Shown: piece by piece, positions 10,997 through 19,506 of the stretch | Numbering within the stretch: the first letter of the stretch is position 1 | How the letters are laid out: each line of letters begins with the position of its first letter | Origin: Synergistaceae bacterium | GTDB taxonomy: Bacteria > Synergistota > Synergistia > Synergistales > Aminobacteriaceae | Direction: 5' to 3' | NCBI GenBank assembly: GCA_017450125.1 | Contig: JAFSWZ010000033.1 | Span: 1 to 64,000, forward strand | Length of the DNA: 64,000 nucleotides | Position numbers and translations under genes: made by a program | The notes under the pieces: generated by a model | What the model saw: only the letters and a program-made list of their open reading frames with translations | What the model was told of the DNA's origin: nothing | Database searches by the model: none

Positions 10997-11401
10997 ATGC
11001 GCCGCAAAGACAGGGAAGTTCAGGACAAGGCGGAGATTTTCAAAGCGGTCATCTATTTTCATTGTGCACAGCAGGGGCTCAAAGTGGAGCTGCTGAAAGC
11101 TAATCCCCGTGTCTGCGTCGAAGGAGACATCTTCATTAGGGTAGAGAAAACGACGCACGGTATCACTGTACGTTATGAAAGTGTAATCGGCTTCGGTGAA
11201 TGCCAGCTGATTACGGACACTGATGAAATCATGCACGGCTTGAGAGTCCTGCTTGACCATTACGGGCAATACGATTACCCGCTGGATAGGTGCATGGGAA
11301 TAAGTCATTTGTTCGTCGGTAAGATTGTGCTTGACGAGATAACCGGCAAGAGGAATTTACCGGGAGCAATGACATCTGCAGACAGAGCGGCCGTAAGCTA
11401 A
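10997..11401 (+). CDS. NimA-like pyridoxamine 5'-phosphate oxidase-fold protein with N-terminal deletion
   Basis: The N-terminus MRRKDREVQDKAEIF is typical of small FMN-binding PNPOx-fold (NimA-like) proteins. It is followed at once by VIYFHCAQQGLKVELLKANPRVC, which in the family comes about 30 residues later. The segment normally between them, containing the CRLAL and PYIVPLNFGY strands, is absent in frame. The rest (RYESVIGFG, DYPLDRC, IVLDEITGKR) is present. At 134 residues versus about 160 it lacks part of the flavin-binding barrel and is probably a degraded gene kept in frame. No clear ribosome site; it follows the nitroreductase directly. Confidence 0.7.
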   Translation: MRRKDREVQDKAEIFKAVIYFHCAQQGLKVELLKANPRVCVEGDIFIRVEKTTHGITVRYESVIGFGECQLITDTDEIMHGLRVLLDHYGQYDYPLDRCMGISHLFVGKIVLDEITGKRNLPGAMTSADRAAVS

Positions 11402-11413
11402 AGAGGTGTACTT

Positions 11414-12994
11414 ATGAAGATATTTGCGATTTTGTTACTTGCGCTCAGTGTCGGAGCTGCTGAAGCGAATTCCGAAGTCAGGGAGATCAACGGTGTAAAT
11501 CTCTCTGTCCTTGAGGAAGGCGACGGCCCGGCAATAATTCTCCTTCACGGCAAGGACTATTCTAGGGAGTACATGGGAAGCCTCTTTGACCGCTACAAAG
11601 GAAGGTATCATGTATTCAGCTACGACTCGCGCGTGCATGGACAGAGCGACAAGCCCCAATCCTTCACGCTTGAGGACAACGCTGACGACTTGGCCGGGCT
11701 CGTGAGGTCTTACGGCCTGAAGAAGCCCGTAGTTATCGGTTTCTCGATGGGAAGCTATATCACCCTCAAAGCCGCCGAAAAGTACCCCGAGCTGTTCTCG
11801 AAGATTGTGCTGATAGGTACGCGCGGACAGGGAGACACTTACCCAGAGAAGGTTACTGTTCCCGCACTGGTCATCACCGGCGAGAACGACAAGATCAACC
11901 CCGTAAGCGAAGGCCGAAAAGTTGCGGAGGCTCTCCCTGATGCGAGATTTCACGTCATCCCTAACGCTGAGCATGTAGCGTTCATGAAGCCCGAAGGCCT
12001 CGAGCTGGTCTGCGCGCTGATTGAAGACTTCCTCACGGTGAAGCTGACGTACTCAGACCACGAGCCTTTAGGGAACATGCGCACTACATTCCTCAATGAT
12101 GTGTTCTTTCCGGCAGTTGAGAGGGAGTCGCGCGGGCGCGTAAAGATTATTCCGCACTGGAACGCGAAAATCTGCACGGGCTATGACGCAGTGAAGGCAG
12201 TCCAGGCGAGGAGCGCGGACTTGGCTGTAGTTGTGCCTGAATACGACATGAAGGCTCTTCCCCTTCATCAGCTCTTCAAGAGCTTTCCGACAGGCCCGAC
12301 GGGAGCAGAGCAGGTGAACTTCTTCCGCCGTGTGTATGATGATGTGCCGGAACTCACCCGCGAACTTGAAGCTGACAATCTTCACGCAGTAATCATCGCG
12401 ACGGGTTACCCTGCGGCATTCTTCAGCGCAAAACCCTTGAAGACCCTTCACGACATTAAGGGTCAGAGGTGGAGGAGCGCGAGTTTCTGGCACAAAGACT
12501 TCTTGAGCAACGCCGGAGCTGAGCCCGTAACAATGCGCTGGGGGCCGGGTGTCTCTGATGCACTCAATGATGGGACGCTGGACGGCCTCATCGTGAACAT
12601 CGACAGCGGCTACGACATCAAAACCCACAAACCTGCACCGAATATTCTTGTGTCGCCCAGACTATGGCTCGGGCACGAATACATCATCGCAGTGAACAAA
12701 TCCTTGTGGGACAGCCTCGAGGATGCCGACAAAGAGGCCATAGCCAGAGCCGCAGAGAGTTCGTACGCAGTGCTGGGCGGGATAATGGATGAATCGCTTG
12801 TCCGGCAGATTGAGGTGCTGAGGGCTGACGGTGCGGATGTCCGAATGATGATGGATGAAGAAGTATCTTTCTGGGAACAGTCGACGGATTACCGCAATGT
12901 TCAGGAGAGATGGATCAGCGGGCAGAACATTGACGGTGCGGATGAGGCACTGAAAGCTATACGGAGGAGCTTGACGAATGAGCAGGACAAATGA
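11414..12994 (+). CDS. Chimera: exported alpha/beta-hydrolase fused to TRAP DctP solute-binding protein
   Basis: Residues 1-19 are a signal peptide. Residues 20-207 are an alpha/beta hydrolase: LLHGKDY oxyanion region, nucleophile Ser111 in GFSMGS, Asp159 in GENDK, His187 in NAEHV. The cap between the core halves is very short. From about residue 208 (TVKLTYSDHE) to the end is a full-length mature DctP-type binding protein without its own signal peptide. No TRAP permease genes are nearby. The junction abuts the hydrolase end directly against the mature DctP start, as expected from a deletion joining two adjacent genes. Whether the product folds is unknown. It could also be a true two-domain exported protein. 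Confidence 0.75.
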   Translation: MKIFAILLLALSVGAAEANSEVREINGVNLSVLEEGDGPAIILLHGKDYSREYMGSLFDRYKGRYHVFSYDSRVHGQSDKPQSFTLEDNADDLAGLVRSYGLKKPVVIGFSMGSYITLKAAEKYPELFSKIVLIGTRGQGDTYPEKVTVPALVITGENDKINPVSEGRKVAEALPDARFHVIPNAEHVAFMKPEGLELVCALIEDFLTVKLTYSDHEPLGNMRTTFLNDVFFPAVERESRGRVKIIPHWNAKICTGYDAVKAVQARSADLAVVVPEYDMKALPLHQLFKSFPTGPTGAEQVNFFRRVYDDVPELTRELEADNLHAVIIATGYPAAFFSAKPLKTLHDIKGQRWRSASFWHKDFLSNAGAEPVTMRWGPGVSDALNDGTLDGLIVNIDSGYDIKTHKPAPNILVSPRLWLGHEYIIAVNKSLWDSLEDADKEAIARAAESSYAVLGGIMDESLVRQIEVLRADGADVRMMMDEEVSFWEQSTDYRNVQERWISGQNIDGADEALKAIRRSLTNEQDK

Positions 12995-13271
12995 TTTTCT
13001 TGAACAGTGCGGGTTCTACTACCTGCTGACGGTTGACGGCGATTATCCTTCCGGCAGGCCGATAAGCCGAATCCTCGAGAAGGACGGCGCGATGTATTTC
13101 GGCACGAGGACGGAGAAAGAATTTTACCGCCAGCTTAAGCAGAACCCCATGGGGGTTGAGAGGTTCGGGACTTCTGCGAACCCTCTGCTTGCGGTGTTCA
13201 GGATGGATGTTGTCAGGGCAGAGCTTCACAGCACGGGCGATAAGGTGGAAGACATTACGGAAAGGGTGTGA
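12978..13271 (+). CDS. Pyridoxamine 5'-phosphate oxidase-fold protein, internally shortened
   Basis: The start FLEQCGFYYLLTVDGDYPSGRP and the strand GAMYFGTRTEKEFYRQLKQNP match small FMN-binding split-barrel proteins of about 130 residues. The protein then jumps to SANPLLAVFRMDVVRAELHS, which in relatives is separated by about 35 residues. The missing part includes the strand after the QNP motif. The 97-residue product is probably non-functional. It starts inside the end of the hydrolase-DctP gene, with GGAGG upstream. Confidence 0.65.
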   Translation: MSRTNDFLEQCGFYYLLTVDGDYPSGRPISRILEKDGAMYFGTRTEKEFYRQLKQNPMGVERFGTSANPLLAVFRMDVVRAELHSTGDKVEDITERV

Positions 13272-13274
13272 ATC

Positions 13275-13685
13275 ATGAGGAAGATAGCTGCAGCAATAAT
13301 TCTGCTGGTGCTTGCTGTCCCTGCATTTGCCGCAGAGAGCACGTACACGGTCAAAGCAGGTATATCGTTCAGCCAGCAGTGGGGCTTGTACATAGCAAAC
13401 GTAATCGAGAAGGACGGCAAAATCTCCAACATAGTGATTGACCGTCTCGCGAACGGCAAAAGCAGCAAGGAGCTTCACGACAATTACGGGATAAAGCCTG
13501 TGAGCACGCTCGGGAAAGACTGGTGGGAACAGGTCGCCTACTATGAAGACTGGATGCTGAAGAACGGCGTCGATGCCGTGAAGTACGACAAGGACGGCCA
13601 CGCGGAGAATGTTGACCTGATTTCCGGCGCGACAATCGGGATTGATGACCTTACGCTGGCTGTGAAGGATGCTCTGCGCAAATGA
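13275..13685 (+). CDS. Exported FMN-binding domain protein
   Basis: A signal peptide (MRKIAAAIILLVLAVPAFAA) precedes a small domain ending in DLISGATIGIDDLTLAVKDAL. The SGAT motif is the signature of FMN-binding domains in which FMN is attached through phosphate to the Thr. It therefore probably carries covalent FMN in the periplasm and passes electrons to partners such as the exported nitroreductase nearby; that pairing is inference. The 136-residue length looks complete. Its stop overlaps the start of the next remnant (ATGA at 13682). Confidence 0.75.
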   Translation: MRKIAAAIILLVLAVPAFAAESTYTVKAGISFSQQWGLYIANVIEKDGKISNIVIDRLANGKSSKELHDNYGIKPVSTLGKDWWEQVAYYEDWMLKNGVDAVKYDKDGHAENVDLISGATIGIDDLTLAVKDALRK

Positions 13686-14064
13686 AGCACAGAAAGATAA
13701 TTCTGGTTCTGCTAGCCCTGCTGTTGTGTGTGTCGACAGGATACGCCCAGCAGTTCAGGGCAGCAATGCCTTCGGAGTTCAGCAACTCATCACCCGAAAG
13801 ATTCCATGAGGCCAAGACCTGCACAGTCAGGAGCTTCACCAACCCCGAAACGTTTTCGTGTTATGCGGCATGATAAGTGAACCGTTCGTGATTGAGAGTG
13901 AGACTCTGCCTCTAGAAGTTGGAGATTACGAGTTCGCTGGCCTGAAAATCAGAGTTATTCACTCGCCGGGACATTCACCGGGAAGCGCGCTGTATTACTT
14001 CCTTGATGAAGGGTTGCTGTTCTTGGGAGACACGGCGAGAACATATCTCTCGGGGACATGCTAA
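13682..14064 (+). pseudogene. Exported metallo-beta-lactamase-fold hydrolase, broken
   Basis: The first part (13682 onward) encodes a signal peptide (MKHRKIILVLLALLLCVSTGYA) and a stretch ending TVRSFTNPETFSCYA, which resembles the opening strand of an MBL-fold hydrolase. In the next frame from about 13868 comes VIHSPGHSPGSALYYF and LLFLGDTAR, the second zinc-site region of the same fold. The intervening segment with HxHxDH is missing and the frame changes, so both deletion and frameshift occurred. The reading stops at TAA 14062. Confidence 0.75.
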
Positions 14065-14193
14065 GCAACTACAAAGACTCTCACCCTCAGCGTAAAAGCG
14101 AATGAAGGCGAGGTTATCGATGTTGACGGCGCATATTTTGAGAGCGGTGCTCTCTGGGAAAATTCCTCGAGCAAGTCTGCAAGGGCTTCATAG
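14065..14193 (+). pseudogene. Open remnant after the MBL-fold pseudogene
   Basis: The frame of the MBL fragment continues past its TAA for 42 codons (TLTLSVKANEGEVIDVDGAY, then FESGALWENSSS) to TAG 14191. The composition looks like coding sequence, but I do not recognise the family. It has no start signal and is probably a leftover of the MBL gene or another deleted gene. Confidence 0.35.
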
Positions 14194-14231
14194 CTTGGGA
14201 ACTCTCGGCCAAGTAAACAGGAGGTGTAATG

Positions 14232-14903
14232 ATGAAGAAAGTTTCTGCGTTAGTGCTGGTGTTGTGCGTGATGTTTGCGCCGGAATGTTCTGCGGAGTTC
14301 CGTGAAGTACAGTTCGGGAGGTACTATCAAGCTTCACGCACTGTCTCACTGCTGACCACCGACGAAGCGATAAAGTACATGCCTGAAGACGCACAGCGCA
14401 GGTGTTCGCCGACGAGCTACACCGTTAGCAGAGGAGCTTACACGAACGGTGAAGGGCTGTCCGCGTGGTGGACGAGTTCGCCGAGCAGAAAGCCGATGCA
14501 GGCCGAGTACTTCAGCTCTTACGGGACTATAGGAAACCGCCCGCATTACGTTGACGAGGACATTATATGTGTGCGTCCGTCCGTCCGCGTGAACAGAAAC
14601 GCCTTCGACGGAAGCTGTGTGTTCTCCGTGAAGCCGTCCCACGAGAAAGCCCTCGCTGAGTTCGACATGAAGCGTCTTACGGTTGAAGGTGTTGTGCTGA
14701 GGAAAGGCCCTGATGGAGTGTTCGGCCAGCCCAGCATAGAGCTTTCCGACAAAACGGTCGGCGAGTGCTACGTTCTGTGCGTGTTCCAGAATGCAGGCGA
14801 CTACAGCAGGGTTAAGACCGGCGACAGGATTACTGTACGCGGAAACTACCTTGTGATTCGCGAGGACTACGGAATAGTGTTGAAGATATGCGAACTGATT
14901 TAG
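14232..14903 (+). CDS. Exported DUF6273 plus OB-fold protein, shortened in the middle
   Basis: A signal peptide (about 22 residues) is followed by VQFGRYYQ, the normal opening of a DUF6273 domain. It then jumps directly to VSLLTTDEAIKYMPEDAQR, AWWTSSPSR and IICVRPSVRVN, which are its later parts. About 60 residues that usually link these segments are missing without loss of frame. The C-terminal 90 residues (LTVEGVVLRKG onward, YSRVKTGDRITVRGNY) resemble an OB-fold tRNA_anti-like domain. Two adjacent ATGs exist at 14229 and 14232; the second has the better spacing from AGGAGG. Function unknown. Confidence 0.65.
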   Translation: MKKVSALVLVLCVMFAPECSAEFREVQFGRYYQASRTVSLLTTDEAIKYMPEDAQRRCSPTSYTVSRGAYTNGEGLSAWWTSSPSRKPMQAEYFSSYGTIGNRPHYVDEDIICVRPSVRVNRNAFDGSCVFSVKPSHEKALAEFDMKRLTVEGVVLRKGPDGVFGQPSIELSDKTVGECYVLCVFQNAGDYSRVKTGDRITVRGNYLVIREDYGIVLKICELI

Positions 14904-14913
14904 GAGGTGCGGG

Positions 14914-16563
14914 ATGTCAGAACTTGAAGACCTGATGATATTCAAACCGTCGAAGCAGTACAAGCCCGAATGTGAGCAGAAGATAGCTCCGGGAAAAAGC
15001 ATTCTCCCTAAGGGCTGGCAGGTTGAGGAAGGGTTTATGCCTCTTCCGTGTGATATTGTCGTGGAGAAGGATGTACGCGTGAAGATGCGGGACGGCGTTT
15101 CGCTGTGCGTCGACATCTTCAGGCCGGCGACCGACGAGAAAGTCCCCGTGTTAATCTCTTGGAGCTCCTACGGCAAAGACAACGGCACACGTCCGAGCTA
15201 CAAGGGAATCTTCGCGCTCGTCGGAATCCCGAACAGCAAAGTATCCGGCCTTCAGAAGTTCGAGGGAAGCGACCCTGCCTACTGGTGCGCGCACGGTTAC
15301 GCAGTCTGCAACCCGGACACGCGCGGCATCACGAAGTCAGAGGGCACAATCTACACGATAGGTTCACACGAGGCGCAGGACGGCTATGACCTCATCGAGT
15401 GGCTTGCGGTTCAGGACTGGTGTAATGGCAGAGTTGCTCTCAGCGGAACGTCATACCTCGCTTTCTCGCAGTGGTTCATAGCGTCGACACACCCTCCGCA
15501 TCTGTCAGCAATCAACCCTGAAGAGGGATTAACGGATGCATACAGAGACCTCGTGAGCAGGAGAGGGATCACGGACGTGGGATTTGCGGCGCGTATACAG
15601 TTCAGCCAGTCGCACGAGGGAGAGCCTGTGCAGTGGGAGGATACGCCGCTCTAGGCCTCAGCTACCACTTCGCTAATAATCCGTTATGATTCGGACAAGA
15701 TTGCGCACCCCGAACGCATAACCTGCCCGGCATATGTTGTCGCGAGTTGCAGCAACACACTCCACACAATGGGAACATTCCGAGCGTGGCGGGCAATTCC
15801 AGACGGCAAAAAGTGGCTTCGCATTCACGACGGGCAGGAGTGGCCGGACTTCTACGACGCTGAACAGATGGAGGACAGGCGGAAATTCTTTGACCGTTTC
15901 CTGAAGGACATAGACAACGGCTGGGAGAAAACTCCGACGGTGCGCTACTCTCTTCACGACTTCGAGGGAGGCAACGCTACGGGCATTGCGGCTGAGACGT
16001 TCCCGCCCTCTGGTGTGAGCTACGAGAGGCTGTACCTCGACGGAATGACACGAACCCTCACAGCCAAACCAGCAGAAGCTGACGTTCCGGCCAAGTACGA
16101 CGCGGAAGGTTATGATGATATGGATGTGTATATCTCACTGTACAAGCTCGACAGGTTCGGGACGATGCTCCAGCAGTTCACTGTGCCGAATCACAGCGCG
16201 CGAAGCCATGACCTCACGGAGAAGGGCGGAAGCATCCTGCGTTATCGCGGGAGCACGGGAAGGCTCAGGGTGTCGATGAGGCATCTTGACGCTGAGAAGT
16301 CCACGCCGGAGATTCCGTACCACACGTTTGACCGCGTCGAGAAGCTCAAGGCGGGCGAGGTTGTGCCTGTGGAGATTGAGATGTACCCGGTGGGTCTGGT
16401 GCTGTATGCGGGTGAACAGCTGAGGCTCGTAGTCAGTGCGAGCGACGAGGCCGGCTCAATGATGCCCGGGACTGCGCCGGTGAAGCCCGACAACAAGGGG
16501 AAGCACACAATTCACTGCGGAGGAGATTACGCGTCATACCTTCAGCATCCGTTCAAGCGTTAA
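14914..16563 (+). pseudogene. CocE/NonD-family hydrolase (S15-like), interrupted by an in-frame TAG
   Basis: One reading frame covers 549 codons but contains a single stop, TAG at 15652-15654. Before it are the hydrolase core with EKDVRVKMRDGVSLCVDIFRP, DTRGITKSEG and the nucleophile region SGTSYLA (Ser about 179). After it come ITCPAYVVASCSNTLHTMGTF, KWLRIHDGQEWPDFY and the C-terminal jelly-roll domain with LYAGEQLRLVVSASD. In relatives the segment VASWSD has an Asp where this copy has Asn, and the region around the stop looks slightly short. TAG ends other genes here normally, so readthrough is not assumed. Start has a strong GGAGG. Confidence 0.85.
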
Positions 16564-16614
16564 TACTACACTTGAGATTTGCCCGTGATTAACGTCGCGG
16601 GGAAATTTTTTGTG

Positions 16615-16620
16615 TATAAT
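16615..16620 (+). promoter_or_regulatory. Candidate -10 box
   Basis: A perfect TATAAT preceded by TGTG, 52 bases after the CocE remnant and followed by a purine-rich AGGAGG at 16641-16646. No convincing -35 box is visible. It would drive the remnant at 16624 and the AAA+ gene. Confidence 0.45.
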
Positions 16621-16623
16621 TGA

Positions 16624-16959
16624 CCGCATCCCAAAACTAGAGGAGGCAGACAGCCCGCAAAGTGGCTGAAGGCGTGGGGGCACAAGGACAAGCTCGCGCG
16701 TGTTGAGGCCATCACGTCAAAGGGTGCGCGGGAGATTCTCGGTGAACTGCTGAGAATCTTTGACCCTAAAACTAAGTGCAGATGCAGAGTAATAAATACT
16801 GGTAACTGTGAAGGAAAATTGATGATTTTATCCAGAGACACCAAAATTTCAATATCAGAGGCTTGTGCGCTTAAAATAACCTTTAACGAATTTCAGCTGT
16901 TCCCTTCAAATGCATATTACGGGCTTGAAGATTTATACTTCTACTATGAGGAGGTCTAG
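16624..16959 (+). pseudogene. Unrecognised coding remnant before the AAA+ gene
   Basis: This interval of almost 400 bases has no intact gene. One frame is open from 16624 to TAG 16957 with no usable start near the AGGAGG at 16641. It reads PAKWLKAWGHKDKLARVEAI and REILGELLRIFDPKTK, which look like a helical protein tail, then a lower-quality stretch ending EDLYFYYEEV. It may be two fragments joined by a deletion. I cannot name a family. Confidence 0.35.
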
Positions 16960-16961
16960 TC

Positions 16962-18452
16962 ATGCGCAGAGAAACTAAAGAACTCATCGAGTCCTACTTC
17001 GACTCACTGTGCCCTGTGCTCTACATTCACCACTCAGATTTCGCCGCCGTCGACGATGTAATCAGAAACTCTCCCGCCGCAAATGCCGCCTTCCGCGAGT
17101 TCAATAACGCACTCGGAAGCGTCGACTTCACCACCAAGAACCAGCAGCACCCCTACAGCCTGACAGACTTCCTCAAAGCAACAGCTGACGATGCCTTCAA
17201 CGGCGAAGAAGTAATCATTCTCCTCAAGGACATTCACGACAGCATAGACTCGCCCGACGTTATCGCAATGATCCGCCGCATAGCTGAGGACGCACTCACC
17301 GTCGAGGACTACAACGCCAAAATCATAATCGTTGACTCGAAGGTGAACATCCCCTTTGAGCTCGAGAGCTTCATAACGCTTATTGATGTCCCGCTTCCCG
17401 ACGACGAAGAGATACGGGACTGCGTGGAGACTTTTGCTGAAGCTGTGTCGGTAACTCTCAGCGACAAGGAGAAGGACGAGCTTATATTCTCGCTTAAGGG
17501 GCTGAGTTCGTTCCAGATTAACCAGGTGCTGTCGATAGCGTACCAGAAGGGCGGAAGCATCGGCGAGGCGGACAAGAAATTTATTCTTGAGGAGAAGGAA
17601 CAGATGATAAAGAAGTCCGGCATCCTCGAGATGGTGAATTTCGACGAGAGCATCGAAGACATCGGCGGCCTCGAGAACCTCAAGAAGTGGCTTGAACGCA
17701 AGGCCAAGATATTTTCACGGCTTGACGAGGCACGGAAGCAGAAGGTAGACATTCCCGGAGGAGTACTGATTCTCGGTATGCCCGGGTGTGGAAAAAGTCT
17801 CACGGCAAAAGCTACAGCCCGTCTCTTCAACGCACCGTTAATCCGTCTCGATGTCGGCAGGCTGATGGGAAAGTACGTCGGCGAATCGGAAGACAACATG
17901 CGCCGTGCATTGAGGCTCGCGGAGGCTGTAAGTCCGTGCGTCCTTTGGGTTGACGAGCTGGAGAAGGCTTTTGCTGGAATAGGCGGGGACAGCAGCGGCG
18001 TAACTACGAGGCTGTTCGGGCAGTTTCTGACGTGGATGCAGGAGAAGAAGAGCAGTGTTTTCGTCGCGGCTACGGCAAACGACATCTCGAAGCTCCCGCC
18101 CGAGTTTCTGCGCAAAGGACGTTTCGACGAACTGTTCTTTGTCGACCTGCCGAACCAGAGCGAGCGCAAAAAGATTCTGGAGATTCACCTTCAGAAGCGC
18201 GGGAAATTCAGCCCGAGCATAGACCTCGACAAACTGAGCTCGGAGACGCAGGGCTATAACGGTGCGGACCTTGAAGGTATAGTCAGGGAAGCATCGGAGA
18301 CGGCATTTATCGAAGGCATGAGCGGAATAACGACGGAACTTCTGCTGAGCATACGTAAGGAGACAAAATCAATCTCTGACATTCAGAGGGACAAGATAGA
18401 GGGAATGCGAACGAGCCTGAAGAAATACAGCATCAAGCCCGCCAGCGCATGA
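16962..18452 (+). CDS. AAA+ ATPase, Ycf46-like
   Basis: A 496-residue protein with a poorly conserved N-terminal half (about 1-215, a degenerate AAA-like region as in Ycf46) and a classical C-terminal AAA+ module. Walker A is GMPGCGKS (about 272-279) and Walker B is VLWVDELEKA (about 326-335). Sensor ATANDISKLPPEFLRKGRFD contains the arginine-finger region, and the lid has YNGADLEGIVREA. It is cytoplasmic with no signal. GAGGAGG supports the start. Its stop is four bases from the stop of the converging gene. The client is unknown. Confidence 0.85.
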   Translation: MRRETKELIESYFDSLCPVLYIHHSDFAAVDDVIRNSPAANAAFREFNNALGSVDFTTKNQQHPYSLTDFLKATADDAFNGEEVIILLKDIHDSIDSPDVIAMIRRIAEDALTVEDYNAKIIIVDSKVNIPFELESFITLIDVPLPDDEEIRDCVETFAEAVSVTLSDKEKDELIFSLKGLSSFQINQVLSIAYQKGGSIGEADKKFILEEKEQMIKKSGILEMVNFDESIEDIGGLENLKKWLERKAKIFSRLDEARKQKVDIPGGVLILGMPGCGKSLTAKATARLFNAPLIRLDVGRLMGKYVGESEDNMRRALRLAEAVSPCVLWVDELEKAFAGIGGDSSGVTTRLFGQFLTWMQEKKSSVFVAATANDISKLPPEFLRKGRFDELFFVDLPNQSERKKILEIHLQKRGKFSPSIDLDKLSSETQGYNGADLEGIVREASETAFIEGMSGITTELLLSIRKETKSISDIQRDKIEGMRTSLKKYSIKPASA

Positions 18453-18456
18453 TGTT

Positions 18457-19491
18457 TTAGCCGAACAGCCAGCCCAGAATTTTTTTGCCGACTGCCTTAA
18501 CGCCCTCGCAGACTTTCTTGAACACGGGGGCAACATAACTTGCTACTGTGTCGACGACTTTTGTCCTGACTTCCTGAACTTTCTCAACTACGGCGTGTGT
18601 AATCCTTGAGCCCGCGATGAAGCCTGTTACTCCTCCGATTACGCCCCCGACCGCCGTACCCACAGGCCCGAACACAGAGCCTATTGCCGCGCCGACAGAC
18701 GCACCTTTGACGCTTGATGCAGTTCCTGCAGCTACAGCCAAAGCATTGCGTTCAACCTCTTCCACTATCTCGATGAAGGGAAGTTTTGTCGCGGCGGCTT
18801 TGGTTTTCTCGACGGCCATATATCCCATTCCTGCAAAAACGTCATCGCTTGTGTCTGCGGGCAGAACCGGGAGCATTCCTCTTTCCGAACCTGTCTTGAG
18901 TGCACCGGCGGCGGCAGCTTTCAGGCCTGTTGTGTCCCCTGAAATGAGCGTGTCTTCGATGAACCTGCTGTGCGGGGAGCTGGCATCACCTAGAACTTCA
19001 CCGACGACCTGATACCCTTCTGCGTCGACGGTTGACCCGAGAACTGCGGCGTTCTGGATTTCGCGGGCGGCATCCTGCGGGGTCGGGGCTGTCTCTGCGG
19101 GAGGTTCGGTGAACTCTGCGTCGATTATGCCGGTTCTCCTGAGAGTGTCGCCCTGAGCTTTGACCGCAGAATTGTAGATGTCCTGCACACGGTCTTCTGC
19201 TTGAGCGTTCTTGAGTTCCTGTGCGAACCAGCGTTCTTTTGAGCCGCCGCGTTTGCTGAGGGCGCGGTCGAGGGATTCGCGCTTGGTCTTCGTGAGTTCG
19301 AGTGAGGAGAGTATTCCGCTGGTCATTGAGGAGATTTCGGAGGTGGTTTTGTCGGGCATGTGGGCTTTGAGCTCCATTGCGAGCCAGTCGCTGATGGGCA
19401 TTGTCTCGTGGTTCTGTGCGTAGCTCTCTATGAATTCCTTTAAGAGTACGATGAAAGCTGCCTGATTGTCATTAACTTTTATTTTCTCCAT
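18457..19491 (-). CDS. Hypothetical protein with C-terminal glycine-zipper segment
   Basis: The 344 residues match no family I recognise. The N-terminal third is hydrophilic and helical (PISDWLAMELKAHMPDK, then TTSEISSMTSGILSSLELTK), the middle is Ala/Asp rich. From about 255 a glycine-rich hydrophobic stretch (VGAAIGSVFGPVGTAVGGVI, then GGVTGFIAGS) resembles membrane-inserting glycine zippers, followed by an amphipathic basic tail ending KKILGWLFG. There is no signal peptide. GGGAG lies before the ATG. It is the last gene of the speD-metF operon and ends four bases from the convergent AAA+ gene with no terminator between. A membrane-acting role is possible but unproven. Confidence 0.6.
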   Translation of the reverse strand: MEKIKVNDNQAAFIVLLKEFIESYAQNHETMPISDWLAMELKAHMPDKTTSEISSMTSGILSSLELTKTKRESLDRALSKRGGSKERWFAQELKNAQAEDRVQDIYNSAVKAQGDTLRRTGIIDAEFTEPPAETAPTPQDAAREIQNAAVLGSTVDAEGYQVVGEVLGDASSPHSRFIEDTLISGDTTGLKAAAAGALKTGSERGMLPVLPADTSDDVFAGMGYMAVEKTKAAATKLPFIEIVEEVERNALAVAAGTASSVKGASVGAAIGSVFGPVGTAVGGVIGGVTGFIAGSRITHAVVEKVQEVRTKVVDTVASYVAPVFKKVCEGVKAVGKKILGWLFG

Positions 19492-19506
19492 ATATGTTAT
19501 CTCCCT

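Noticed and set aside
15652-15654. TAG readthrough (pyrrolysine-type) in the CocE gene
   Set aside because: TAG ends the PHP phosphatase gene and others normally, and the surrounding island is full of damaged genes.
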